A DNA stretch of 64,000 bases. Origin: Glossina fuscipes (taxonomy: Eukaryota > Arthropoda > Insecta > Diptera > Glossinidae). Position numbers and translations under genes: made by a program. Positions within the stretch are counted from its first letter, which is position 1; each line of letters opens with the position of its first letter. This document shows positions 44,461 through 54,968 of the stretch, piece by piece. The stretch covers positions 88,178 through 152,177 of the forward strand of contig NW_024003300.1 in the NCBI RefSeq assembly GCF_014805625.2. Reading direction: 5' to 3'. The notes under the pieces were generated by a model. It searched no databases and was not told the origin of the DNA. It was given only the letters and a program-made list of their open reading frames with translations.

Positions 44461-44614
44461 AAATGATAAAGAAATGGAAAACATCGTACATAACGATTAA
44501 ATTCGATGATTTTAACCGTTTTTTACCTAAAATAACAATTTTCAATTTATTATTGCTTAGATATTTACTGTATCTTATCATAGAACGCTCAAAATTAAAT
44601 TTTCGACATTTATT

Positions 44615-46107
44615 GCTTTGAAAAAATTTGCTGCTGAAGCCCATCAAACACTTTTAGAAGCTTATGAAGATGCTCCTTCTTATCTCAATGATCTGTTTTG
44701 GTTTCCACGATCTGAAAGTGATGACGTGAATCGGCTGCATATGTTATTTTTTGCCATTTGCTGCAAAGGTTGTCCAGGATACACTGATTTTTGACAAAAC
44801 TGACAACATGCTTACAATGAATATACGTCCACAAGCTCTTTTTTATTCGTCCCTTACAGGCTCTCTGCTATTTCTTCTCGCAAATCCGTAACCCTTTACA
44901 GACATGTGATCGTACTCTTCGAAGATCAACTTGCGCTGTCGAATTGCGAACTAGAAATCTTCATGGTTCATTGTTTTTAACACAATTTACAAAGGTTCTG
45001 CTTCGTAAAATTGAAGGATTTTGCTTGTGTTGATGAATAAGTTCTTATAACAGCCCCAAAAATTTAGAAGTGCTGGGCTTCAACTAGACCAGGAGGTTCC
45101 ATGATATTGGCTGGATTCACAGATGTATATAAGCCGATGATTATGGGAATTCAAAGTTTAGGAATGAATTTAATTTAATCAAAATTTTTGCAGCCGTAAA
45201 AGTAGAAGATACGTTAGACGCTTTTTCAACGCAAGGAAGAAATATAAATCCAAGTGGGTCATAAGTTTAGGCATATTCCCGCTATGTTCCAAAAGAAAGT
45301 TACAAAATAAATTCGGTGAAAAAAGGACAAAGCTATGATTGGTTTCTTTAAAGCAAATGAAGTGAAGTAAGTGATTTTTTGATCTAGGTGCATCCGCTGG
45401 TATGTGCAAGGACAAGTTGTAGTTGAGTAATATTCTTCAAGATAAGATCCTCGATGCCGTTATCGCAAATAACTCAATAATACATGTAAAAGTGGTCGGT
45501 ACTATTTAAGCGGTAATAGAAGTTGCTTCTAAAAAGAAATATGTAACCTTAAATGTGTTACCATTCCTGCCAGAACTACATATAAGCTTATCGCCCATTT
45601 TAAGAATAGTAAAAAGACACCATAAGATGATATAGACAAACAAGAAACGTCCTAACATGCGACGACAATGTTCCACTTGAATATGGTCTATATCCTCGGC
45701 AAATACACCAATGACCAAGAAAAGTTATAACGTAAACGCAAGGGATATGGAATGAATGAAGTTTTGAAGGAGTTGGTTTCGGATGCTGCTAGAAGTTACA
45801 AGCGCAGCGTTATAATTGACAGTTCCGTTACTTGATTGATAGGAAAATTCGAAAGAATATGATGTTGCAGTTCCAATGGAAAGTTCTGCCGCACCCAGCT
45901 TACTCACCACTTATGGCGCCTCCTGATTACCACATGTTCAGCTCGATGTTGCATGGTATGGGGATCCGTAACGTTCAAGAACGAAAGAAAATGGTTCGGT
46001 GGGTGGATCACTGCCAAACCAATATAAGTTCTTTCGACATTATTTACCCATGTTGCCACAAAGATGGGAAAAAATTTGTAGAACATGATGAGAAATATTT
46101 CAATTAA
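44615..46107 (+). mobile_element. Broken mariner, N- and C-terminal pieces separated
   Basis: At 44615-44735 the plus strand encodes ALKKFAAEAHQTLLEAYE and LFWFPRSESDD, like the N-terminal helix-turn-helix region of mariner transposases. At 45832-46107 a 91-codon frame has LPHPAYSPLMAPPDYHMF, which holds the third catalytic Asp of the DD34D triad (PPDYHMF), and the C-terminal segment to EKYFN. The 1.1 kb between them is longer than expected and largely unrecognisable, so either another insertion or strong decay lies there. The second catalytic motif was not found. Confidence 0.72.
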
Positions 46108-46139
46108 TATACTTTGTACCACTTTTTCTCAATAAAGGC

Positions 46140-46598
46140 CTTTTTATTTGTATTATTATCTATATTGTAACGATCGTTGTTTTGATCGTTTTTAAAAATT
46201 GCGAAGGAATATTGTTATTGATATCTTTTTCAGGTGGTTTATGGGATTGGGACCTAACTCTTTGATTTGAAGTTGATTTAAATCTGCTATGATGTGTAAT
46301 ATTTCATCTTTGAAGAGTGTAATATTGCCTTTCTGTATGCTTTGACTTGGTATTGAATCTAATTAGGGTATTGTTTGAGTTCATCTATCTCTCTTCTTAA
46401 ACTTTCTGTGTAATTCCTCTGTTGTTGTCCGAATATCGTTTGAAAAAGCTGTTTGTACAATTAAAGATAGTTTACAATAGAAGATTCTGTCTTAAAAGAT
46501 TCTATTAATTCGCTTACATAGCGTAGAAGAGGTTGCGTCGGTCGGCTTTGTCTCTGCTCTATTCCAAAGAGACGCGTGTCCATAATAACAGAGTTTCG
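46140..46598 (-). pseudogene. Gypsy-type coding scrap next to the piggyBac
   Basis: On the minus strand a patchily open stretch contains MDTRLFGIEQRQSRPTQ, LLRYVSELIESFKTES and LFQTIFGQQQRNYTESL. This has the feel of a gypsy-group Gag or Env protein, but I cannot decide which. It stops exactly at the TTAA where the piggyBac element begins, so the piggyBac probably inserted into it. Confidence 0.4.
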
Positions 46599-46602
46599 TT
46601 AA

Positions 46603-46616
46603 CACTAAACGTACCG
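46603..46616 (+). repeat. piggyBac left terminal inverted repeat
   Basis: CACTAAACGTACCG directly follows TTAA. It pairs with CGGTAGCTTTAGTG at 48557-48570, with a two-base disagreement in the middle (CG against GC). Confidence 0.9.
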
Positions 46617-47098
46617 CGCGCGGTCAAATGACCGTTTTTAAACTTTCGTTTAAAATTTCTCGCATAAAACGTTATTGTATCATCATGTATCTTATTGACT
46701 TTTCCTAAAATATACATACAAACAATTTTTCAATATTTACAACTTTTTTTAATGTGTATTTTCCGAATATACCATGTCTAGTCGACCGGGCGCGGTCATT
46801 TGACCGCTTGAAAAATTTATGTTATTTATGACTATATTCTTCGATAATCTTGTTCTTGAAATTGTTTTAGGAGTCTGCAATGTAATTGTAGACTGGAATC
46901 CAATCAATATGTCTGCAATGTAGACGGTTAGGACGGTTAGACGGATGCGGTTAGAATTTTTTGGGTTGTTATTGGAACAAAGAACATACTGCTTTTTGTG
47001 CGACAGTAAGGTCTTGCGATACGAACAGAGAGCATCAAAATTTCAGTGTGTAATAGAAATTATAATTATATTATAAGAAAAATTATTACGTGGTATAA

Positions 47099-48414
47099 GT
47101 GATAGTTTCGACAAAGTCAACAGAGCCAACAATATTTTGTGACATCACTTGTATATTCACCCCCAAGGGGAATATCAATTTATTAGACAAAATAAATAAT
47201 ATCGACGAGGATTGTTCGGAAGATGATCAAGAAGTTTACGACACTGATTATGAAAATGAAAAATTGAAAAACAGAAAAGAAAGAGATTCATAGTTAGTTC
47301 CGAAAGTGAAAATGAGGAAGAGATTGAAACTGCTATGGACGGAACTGTTTGGAAAAAAATAAATGAAGGGTCTAACAGTGGAAGAACATCGTTTTATAAT
47401 ATTTTCAAGGAAACATCAGGACCGATAGGATACACTAAACGAAATAAAAGGCGGAGCATTTTCAGCATTTTCCTACAAAAGCACGTTGTATTTTTACGTT
47501 GTAGATTTACTCAATATATACCCAACAAACCGGACAAATTTGGCATAAAATTCTGGCTGGCTCCCGATGTAACTAGTAAATATATAGTAAACGGATTTCC
47601 ATATTTGGGAAAAGATGAAGGGAGAGAATCATCAATCCCACTTGGAGAGTTCGTAACTTTGAAATTAGCAGAACCATATACGGGCCATGGGAGAAATATA
47701 ACAGTTGACAATTTTTTTACAAGCGTGTCATTAGCGAATAAACTACTATCAAAAAGAAGTACTCTTGTTGGAACTATCCGGAGAAATAAAAGAGAGCTAC
47801 CAAAATTAGCGAGGCAGGCAAAGGATAGTATGACACGCTTCTCAACAATATTATACAAATCGAAAGATTTTATTCTTACAATTTATAAAGCTAAACCCAA
47901 TAAAAAAGTATCGATACTTAGTTCAATGCATTTATCCGTTGAAATTGAAAAAAAAGACACCCGTATACCAGAGACAGTTAGAGTTTATAATAATACAAAA
48001 TTCGGTGTAGATGTAACCGACCAAATGGCCAGAAAATATAGTGTAAAATCTAAATCTCAAAGATGGCCTTTACAGGTCTTTTTCAATATCTTAGATTTAG
48101 CCGGGTTAAACTCTTGGATTTTATATAAAGAAGCGACGGGTGAGGAAATATCGAGGCAAGGGTTTTTATTTCAGTTGGCAGAAGAACTTGGGACCGAATA
48201 TCAGAAAGAGAAACAGATATGCCAAGAATGCTCATCAAAAACAATAATAAACACAAACACTGCTTCTTCTGAGCGGAGATCTTGTCAAATAAGATACTGT
48301 AAAGTCAACAAAACAAACAAAATTTGTATAAAATGTAAAAAATACGTATGTGGAAAATGTGCAATACAAAATGATGTAATTTGTAAAAAATGTGAGGAAA
48401 ATGCAAAAAAGTAA
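47099..48414 (+). pseudogene. piggyBac transposase, internally deleted
   Basis: An acidic N-terminal piece (47099-47293, DEDCSEDDQEVYDTDYENE) is followed after a frame change by 47335-48414. The latter contains YIPNKPDKFGIKFWLAPD (first catalytic Asp region), VDNFFTSVSLANKLL (second), NTKFGVDVTDQMARKYS (the pair of Asp near the end of the catalytic fold), KSQRWPLQVFFNILD, and a C-terminal Cys-rich finger (CQECSSK, CIKCKKYVCGKC, CKKCEE). About 130 residues usually found before the YIPNKP motif are missing; the join lies near TKRNKRRS. The core catalytic residues survive, but the fold cannot be complete. Confidence 0.88.
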
Positions 48415-48556
48415 ATAAAACATACAACATCGAAAAGCGGGGAACGAGTTTCTATTGTAGCATCAGAAAAATATTTTGTTTACTATCTACTTTACATATG
48501 TTTTTTTGACGCGGTCATTTGGCCGCTCGTGGTAGAAATAGGTATACATGAAATGT

Positions 48557-48570
48557 CGGTAGCTTTAGTG
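48557..48570 (-). repeat. piggyBac right terminal inverted repeat
   Basis: CGGTAGCTTTAGTG directly precedes TTAA and is the partner of the left repeat. Confidence 0.9.
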
Positions 48571-48574
48571 TTAA

Positions 48575-48989
48575 AAAAAAAGGGAGATCGGAAAAGAGAG
48601 TAGTACGATAAACATTTGGTCATAATATTCTAACCAAAATATTACGCATATACGGGTGAATAATATACATACATAAAATTAAGTTTATTACCTAAAATTT
48701 ATGTGCTGTTATTATCTAAAAATCTAATTTAAATAAATCGTGGGTTAAGCTAGCTGGAAACAATACCATACCATATTGTCTACTATAGCTCTCTCTATGA
48801 TACCCTCCGTGTAATTGGCCCAGTACTTACAAACAACACAAAATAACAAAACATATATGCCGATTTTGTAGAAAAACAACTCGCAAATTTTTCTGCCACA
48901 CACAGATTTACGTTTCCTTGTTTCGTTTCGTTGTCAAAGGTAACAATACAAATTTATGCCTTTATCTATATATTTACGCAGAATCTGAG
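48575..48989. other. No gene recognised
   Basis: A/T-rich sequence between the piggyBac and the BEL/Pao scrap; no motif seen. Confidence 0.5.
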
Positions 48990-49830
48990 CGAGATGGTGT
49001 TATCAAAACCTGCTTATTATGTTCGAGACGAAAGCAGCACCTTTGAAAACTCTTGCAATACCTAAAATCAAGTTATGCTCATCTTTAGTATTATCGGAGC
49101 TTTTAAACACTGTCATTGGTTTATTGCCCAATAAACCCCAAATTCATTGGCTGATCCGATCCTATGGTGTGTTTGTGATGGTTGCTAGCGCGATCATCCA
49201 GCTTTCAAATTTTTGCAGATAACAGGGTAAGATGCGTCCAATTGCTTGCCAATAAAAATGACGTGGCATTACGTTCTGATTAATTTCATTCCTACGCATA
49301 CTTTATCGGAAGAAATTCTCAGAAAGAACTTCTTCGTCGGAGAGAAAGCGTACAGTGTTATTAGTCATTCCATTATACAACTCGTTGGAAAACTGCAAGT
49401 ATCCTAATGCGTTTGGAAAAACACAATGTATCTTTGGATATATTTACAAGTTCAAAATCTTCAAATCTACATTAAATCAGGACGTCAAAGCTGGTCGTCT
49501 TACGCCGTTTGATTTGACCATCGATACAAATCTATTGATTCAAAACATGCATCACACATATTTCACTATAGAGTGCATCAGACAAACAACCATTTCTATC
49601 GGGCCTGTCCAATCCAAATACTTGATATTCCGAGCAAAAAACTTTGGAAGATTTACTTCAAATTTCTACTACAGTTCAGTGAAAAGGACAATCTGAAACT
49701 TGGGGTCTTAATACACATGCCAGGAAATTTAGTCCTTAGGCCCCTTAAGATTAGTGTAGTGACATACATTAAATCGAAAAACAATTTGACGTTTATTTGG
49801 TGGTATGTTAATTCTGATTCTCTGACATAA
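48990..49830 (+). pseudogene. BEL/Pao-type Pol scrap
   Basis: The frame 49019-49222 reads ETKAAPLKTLAIPKIKLCSS then LLSELLNTVIG-like sequence and IHWLIRS, resembling the segment of BEL/Pao Pol between RT and RNase H/integrase (the KS-VAPLK-SIPRLEL-A pattern). Later frames at 49355-49696 and 49573-49830 are open but less recognisable; QDVKAGRLTPFDLTID could be more of the same. This is the only BEL/Pao trace in the window. The identification rests on a single block. Confidence 0.45.
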
Positions 49831-49963
49831 CTCTGACTCAACTAAACAGTGGTCAGTGTCTTATATATTAAGTGAATATGGTAGCTTAAGCAAACTAAGT
49901 CATTACTAAAATTACATTGTGTGAAAATATGTGAAAATGTATCCATAATTATATGCATCCACT

Positions 49964-50065
49964 TTGAAGTGCGACAGAATTATGCCAATTCAGGACAATT
50001 CTTTCGCAAAACAAAAATTATGTCGCACTTCAACTGACTAAGTATTGCATTACGAAATGCAATAC
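49964..50065. repeat. Two neighbouring inverted repeats (hairpins)
   Basis: TTGAAGTGCGACA (49964-49976) is repeated in reverse as TGTCGCACTTCAA (50021-50033), with a few more pairing bases inside. Nine bases further, GTATTGCATT (50042-50051) and AATGCAATAC (50056-50065) pair perfectly around ACGA. This may be a small MITE-like element or part of an LTR; I see no second copy in the window. Confidence 0.75.
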
Positions 50066-50579
50066 GATCCTAGGCGCCCCAATTAAAATAATTACTGATT
50101 ACGTTAGCATAATACCACCTGTAGAATAAGTATAGATTGCTCCAACTATAATAAAGAAAGCCAATTGTTATCACAGCGTTCAATCCGCTTAAACCTAAGG
50201 TTCATAGGGACTGTCTCATGCCGAGTCTAATTGTCATTCATAAAGGGATAGCGTGACTTGGTGCGTCGAAGCCGAGCAGGTTGGGTAAAACAATTAACAC
50301 ACCTCGTCTTGCCTGGGACGGATTCACAGGGAATCCTCCCAATCAAAAAATAAACATACGCTACGCTACATTAATATCTCCACCACAATGGTGATTTCTC
50401 CACAATTGATGTCACCAAGACAATAAATCACATCCAACTCCTTAAACTCATTATAATACTTAACATAATCGAGGTGTGCGAATTTATAAAAGTGCGTACC
50501 ATACTCAGTATAAAATTAATAAACGGGTAGAATGCGATGAGTTGATAATGCTACACCTTTCCTCTTGGGAAGAATGATT
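50066..50579. other. No gene; probably the LTR of the 412-like element
   Basis: It follows the integrase end of the minus-strand gypsy, where the 3' LTR should be. A TGTAGC start on the minus strand near 50555 is possible (TGTAGCATTATCAAC). No partner LTR was identified. Confidence 0.35.
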
Positions 50580-52598
50580 TTTAACAATAAATGATCATTC
50601 TTGGGTTTATTATTTATCGTTATTTTTTTTACCGTGGTCTTATTATGAACATATATATATATATATATTAGTGTTTTATGGAGGGTGCTTATAAAATGTG
50701 TAGGCGCCTTGCATTTAATTTTTCTCTTTAGATTATTTATGTAGCTTCTTTACACAGTTGTCACCTATTTTTGTGTATTTCTGTTTTTATTGTTCTTGAT
50801 TTCTGTTCTTATTGTGCTTAATTTTAAGGTTGTTGTAACTCTTCATTTCTACGATCTTGTTAGTTTTTTTTGTCGTGATTTATTTTTTGTTTCTCTTTTT
50901 CTTCATCGAATAGTATCCTAGCGTGCACGTATACTACATCTAATCTATATTTATTATCTTTAGCATAATCGCCTATATTGTATAGAGGCTCAATGTTTTT
51001 GTTGGGGTTTATTAGTTATGTTGGCGGCCTTGCAAATACTAATTCGTAGAGACAGTATTAATGTGTTGTGAAAGGTGGTGCGTTGAAACAATATTGGAAA
51101 TATTTTATCCAAATATCCCAATCATTCAATTCAGGCGGTACGTATGAACTGATGTATTCATTTAATGTTCGGTGGTTACTTTCCACCGTGCCATGTGTCT
51201 GATGATGCTGGGGTGTTGAGGAACTAAGGCACTAGGTGAAATTTGAGTGGGACAAGGAAGTTAATTATTTTCATTTTTAAGTGAATAGTTCTGAGTGATT
51301 TAGTAGTTCCCTTTCCGATGCCAGACAAGTTAGTTGTGCATGCGTGTTTATGCTATTGTGTTCGTTGTGTATGTGTTTTAGTAGTGATATGTCAGCTCCT
51401 GTATCTATTAATAGGGTTACTGGGTGGTTTGTTTCTGCGTTCTTGACTTCTATAAAATTACTCAGACTGAGACTAAAGTAAAATATCTTTTTTATTCGCT
51501 AAAGGAGATTTGGTCGTTTCCCGAATGGGTTATTTTTACGTTTCCGTTATTCCTTGCTCGTGCGTGATTATAATTATTCCGACTTCCGTTGTTGTTATTA
51601 TTTGTTGTTATGGCAGTTGTGGGTATGTTCCCTGCGTTGATAGTTATTACTGTAACTATAAAGTCTTCTATTACGTCCCCGGTAATTGGTGGGAACGTTT
51701 GCTATGTTTTCATAATAATAAACTATGTTATTGTCGCTGGTTGTTTCCTACTTGCAACTATTTACGAACTTTGTTATTGCCTCGTTCATATGGTTGAAAG
51801 TTCCTGTCTCCATGATAAGTGTGACTTTATCTATGGAGCTGTTTCGTGTCATTGCTTTATTGGGTTGCTTGGTGCTATATTTGGTAGCGAGCATATTTGT
51901 CAGTCCATCCGCAATGTATGCTTCTTCCAGAGATTTAGTGAAGTCCTCTGTATCTTTTGTGTATTGGTTCGCTGTTTTATTTCGTTTTTGTAGATTCATG
52001 ATTTTGGCTGGTAAAACCTCTACTGCTTCCCCTTTTATTTTATTTTTTAATGTGTCCTTTGTTTGCGTCAGTGTGTTTTCCTGACCTATTAGATTTTTGC
52101 GGCACTTTTTAGTTTCGTTTTTACTAGTGTGATTGCCGCTGCTTCATGGGTTTCTATTAGTTCTAATGCGACTAGAAAACTTTGTAGGTTTTCAATTTTG
52201 CCATCGAAATCAGGGATAAGACGCGAGGCTGTCTTGAGAAACTCCGCTAACGTTTGTGGCATGTTGTTAGTGGAAGTTTTTGCTATTGTAAGGTAACGTG
52301 GTCCTATAGTTTCGTGAAGGGAATCACTTAAGTGTATTTCTATCCCTCTTCTATTTGTGACGGCTAATGTACTTCCCCGTAATTCTTGGAAGTACTTGTC
52401 CGCTGTGCTTTTGTGCGTTGACGTGAGTCGCTCGTAGTTTACATTCAATATAATTCGGATTTCTTCGAGACATTCTATAAGGATTTTTACGTGTCTGGTT
52501 ATTGTGTCTGCTCTTGTGGGCCTGTCGATATTAAGACATTTATAAGATTTATCGAAGCATTCCTTTATACTTTTGCATTGCTGTACTATTGTTTGCAT
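50580..52598 (-). mobile_element. 412/mdg1-like gypsy remnant, RT and RNase H deleted
   Basis: Gag lies at 52598-51750 (minus strand), then a protease motif TLLIDTGADISLLKH (51420-51364) and, only about 120 bases later, integrase core sequence with TPQHHQTHGTVESNHRTL, in which the Glu of the DDE triad is kept. This continues through NDWDIWIKYFQYCFN to about 50900. Everything from RT to the integrase front has been lost. The GTVESNHR wording and PR-Gag style are those of the 412/mdg1 branch. Confidence 0.8.
51750..52598 (-). pseudogene. gag: Gag of the 412-like remnant
   Basis: The frame 52598-52089 starts MQTIVQQCKSIKECF and has LIPDFDGKIENLQSFL, a motif that opens the capsid core in this branch, then VALELIETHEAAAITLV. 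After a frame change the core continues at 51999-51748 (KRNKTANQYTKDTEDF, EEAYIADGLTNMLATK). A short Asn/Arg-rich piece follows before protease. The ATG at 52598 was accepted because the upstream side is featureless. Confidence 0.78.
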
Positions 52599-53333
52599 GT
52601 TATTCCTCGGAATTTTTAGTCAAACATTATTACAAGTTTTGTGTCTAATTGCTTAATTTCCTCATAATGAATAATTTATAACAACAAGAAATAAGTCATT
52701 TAGTAAAACGAATGTGTTTGGCAAGAGTGAAAGAAAAGAAAAATAAAGAAGAAGAAAGAATACGTTGAAGAACTAAAAAGAAACAAAGGTACCGAAAGAA
52801 AAAACAATCCGTTAACAATAACAAATCTCTAGTTGAAAAGTAAAACGAGGAACACATGCGGTTATGTTAACAACTATTTAGTTATATTAGTGCTAAATTG
52901 TATTTATTTACTTGCTGGTGTTTTAATGACTATTTAAAAGTTTTAATTGTCGCTTTTTTGCTTATGCACAATTTTAAACTGGGATTATATTGAAGCTGAA
53001 ACCCAAAATAAGTAAATAAAGTGTTTGTTAAAGCCTTTTTAAGAGAAAATAAAAAAGGAAATATCTTTATTATTCAAGACGTCCTTGGTGTTTTGCAATT
53101 TGGGCTTGTCCTCGATTGAATGTAAACAGCATTGGAAGGAAAGAATCGAATAATTTTACATTTGCGGCGATTCTCAGCAAGCTAAATGGTCAAAAGAGTA
53201 AGTTCATGAGCACCTCTTCGCTACTTGCAAAATCAGCGCGCTGTCACCGCCTCAAAGCCTGCCAACTTATAAGAGGGTTACAAGATATTGTTTTAGTTAA
53301 GAAAACGAAAAAGAATATGAATAAATAAATAAT
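52599..53333. other. No firm gene
   Basis: This is probably the leader of the minus-strand 412-like element plus unrelated sequence. A 70-codon plus-strand frame at 53116-53328 has no recognisable motif. Confidence 0.4.
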
Positions 53334-53770
53334 GTACTCCACCGCTGCAGTGGAGCATGGAAGGGACCGCGCATGAGTAGAGAATAGGGAGACTGGGGAC
53401 AGAACAAACAGACTAAGACAGGATCAACGAACGTCATACAGTACATAGAAAAAAAGGGCAACTGCTCTACCGCTCACGAGTTAGACCGCGTGGCAGGTTA
53501 TTAAATTTAGCTTGTGTACCTCCATTGTTGTGAGAAGAAAAAAAAATTTGTAACGTCCGCGTACAAATGTACGGTAGGGGTTCTCTCGGTCTGCTTTGAC
53601 CAGCAATGTCCTAATAACGGCCTGCCGTTATTCTATGTCGCGTGATCAGAAGAATAGCGGCTCGCCGCTATGCAGAAAAAACAAAGAGAAGAGGTTTGCA
53701 AGTAAAATTTTTGGTGGGGAGCAAGCGTTTTGTTGTATTTGGAAGATATGTGGAAGATATCAATAAATTT
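53334..53770 (+). repeat. Diverged relative of the first element's LTR
   Basis: From TGTAACGTCCGCG (about 53552) onwards the sequence can be aligned to 4855-5290: both have GTAGGG-T-TCT, AATAACGGC-TGCCGTTA, and later TAGCGGC--GCCGCTA. The sixfold repeat found between the palindromes at 4.9-5.2 kb is nearly absent here. Left of this the copies differ, except that 53459-53497 on the minus strand has GAGCGGTAGAGCAG, which recalls the tRNA D arm of the other copy in opposite orientation. It is probably a solo LTR; its ends are uncertain. Confidence 0.6.
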
Positions 53771-54689
53771 GTTTAATGTGTTCTATTAAGTGAAGCGAGT
53801 TAACCCAGGATATTAATGCTTTGATTTTGATATAAAAAAATTCGACTCGAAAGCTAAATGTAATGGATGTTTAAACAAAAACCAATAGAGTATGAGTCGA
53901 AGAACCGGTTCGAAATTTTCGTCAAGAGAATGGGAATAAAAAGTAAAATTACATAATTAAATGAAAAATTCAATCAAAAACAAAACTATCTATTTATATA
54001 AATAATTATTGTCTGTGCTTGTGAACGTAGTAAATCACTTTATTGCAATTGTTGTTATAAAGAAAAACAATTCTGTTTTTAAAAGCATAACTACGCATAA
54101 AAAAATTGTACTTGCTATATATCTACAACTTTCCTATGGTAAAATTTATGTCCATTTGATAACAACAAGAAAAAAAGGAGAAAAAAAAGGAAACTGTGTC
54201 AAAGAAGTAAAAAAGAAAAATCTAACGTGGAGAAAAATTGCAAAGTATAAGTAATAAACTCTAAGATAAATATATTGTAATATGATATAAAATAGGTTTC
54301 AATTAAATTCTTCCGGATTTACTATTAACATATGTTTCAAGGGAAGAAATTGTGCCAGTTCCCATCCATAATATAAGAAAAAACACTTACAAGGTAATCT
54401 ATAGAGCGAACGTGTAAAGAAGAGACAAAATAAGGAGAATCACGTGACAGCGCACACAATGACATATATATCAAAAGCCAAATCGTTTGATTTTAAAGAT
54501 TTTTATATTTATCATCGGTATGCACATACCTGGTTGGGCGTGTGGTTGTTTGTCGTCATAATGGCTGCGTATTGTCAATGCATTTCATTGGCGCAGGTTG
54601 CAGATTTTGATTCATAGGGATCATGTAAATTAAAAACGCAAGGGACGTCACAATCGGCAACTCTGTTCAAGCGCTGTGGTCATATTTTT
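53771..54689. other. No gene recognised
   Basis: A/T-rich sequence with an 81-codon Lys-rich frame (54009-54254) that looks incidental. Confidence 0.5.
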
Positions 54690-54968
54690 CTCTTTGTGGA
54701 AAAATTTTTGCAATTTAATTTCTTTATTGCGTTATACATTTTTAAAAGTTCTCAAACTTATTATAATCTATTGAACTTTCTGTGTGTTTATTGCGAAAAG
54801 TGTTCATCGCAGATATCGTACGTGTTTTCCTTTAAATACATTAAAAAAAAAAAAAGGAAAAAAAAAAAAAAATTAAAAACATCTGACTTTTTATTCAGTA
54901 GTTTCCCAAACCTTTTGAAGTGAGTGGTTATTTCACAAATAATAAGCAATAGACAACAATAAGGCATA

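Larger units (their letters stand above)
46603..48570 (+). mobile_element. piggyBac-family transposon with TIRs and TTAA duplication
   Basis: TTAA flanks both sides (46599-46602 and 48571-48574). The left end CACTAAACGTACCG and the reverse complement of the right end, CACTAAAGCTACCG, agree at 12 of 14 positions. Just inside, the palindrome CGGTCAAATGACCG occurs at 46621-46634 and 46793-46806, and on the right as CGGTCATTTGGCCG at 48512-48525. Between them lies a transposase with an internal deletion. The length, 1968 bp, is short for an autonomous piggyBac, which agrees with that deletion. Confidence 0.93.

Noticed and set aside
45179..45720. Frames between the two mariner pieces as an inserted gene
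   Set aside because: They are short, on both strands, and show no motif; they look like decayed DNA.
54840..54875. Poly-A run as the 3' end of a retrotransposed gene
   Set aside because: It lies in the 5' UTR of LINE copy 2, and colinear homology with copy 1 runs across it.
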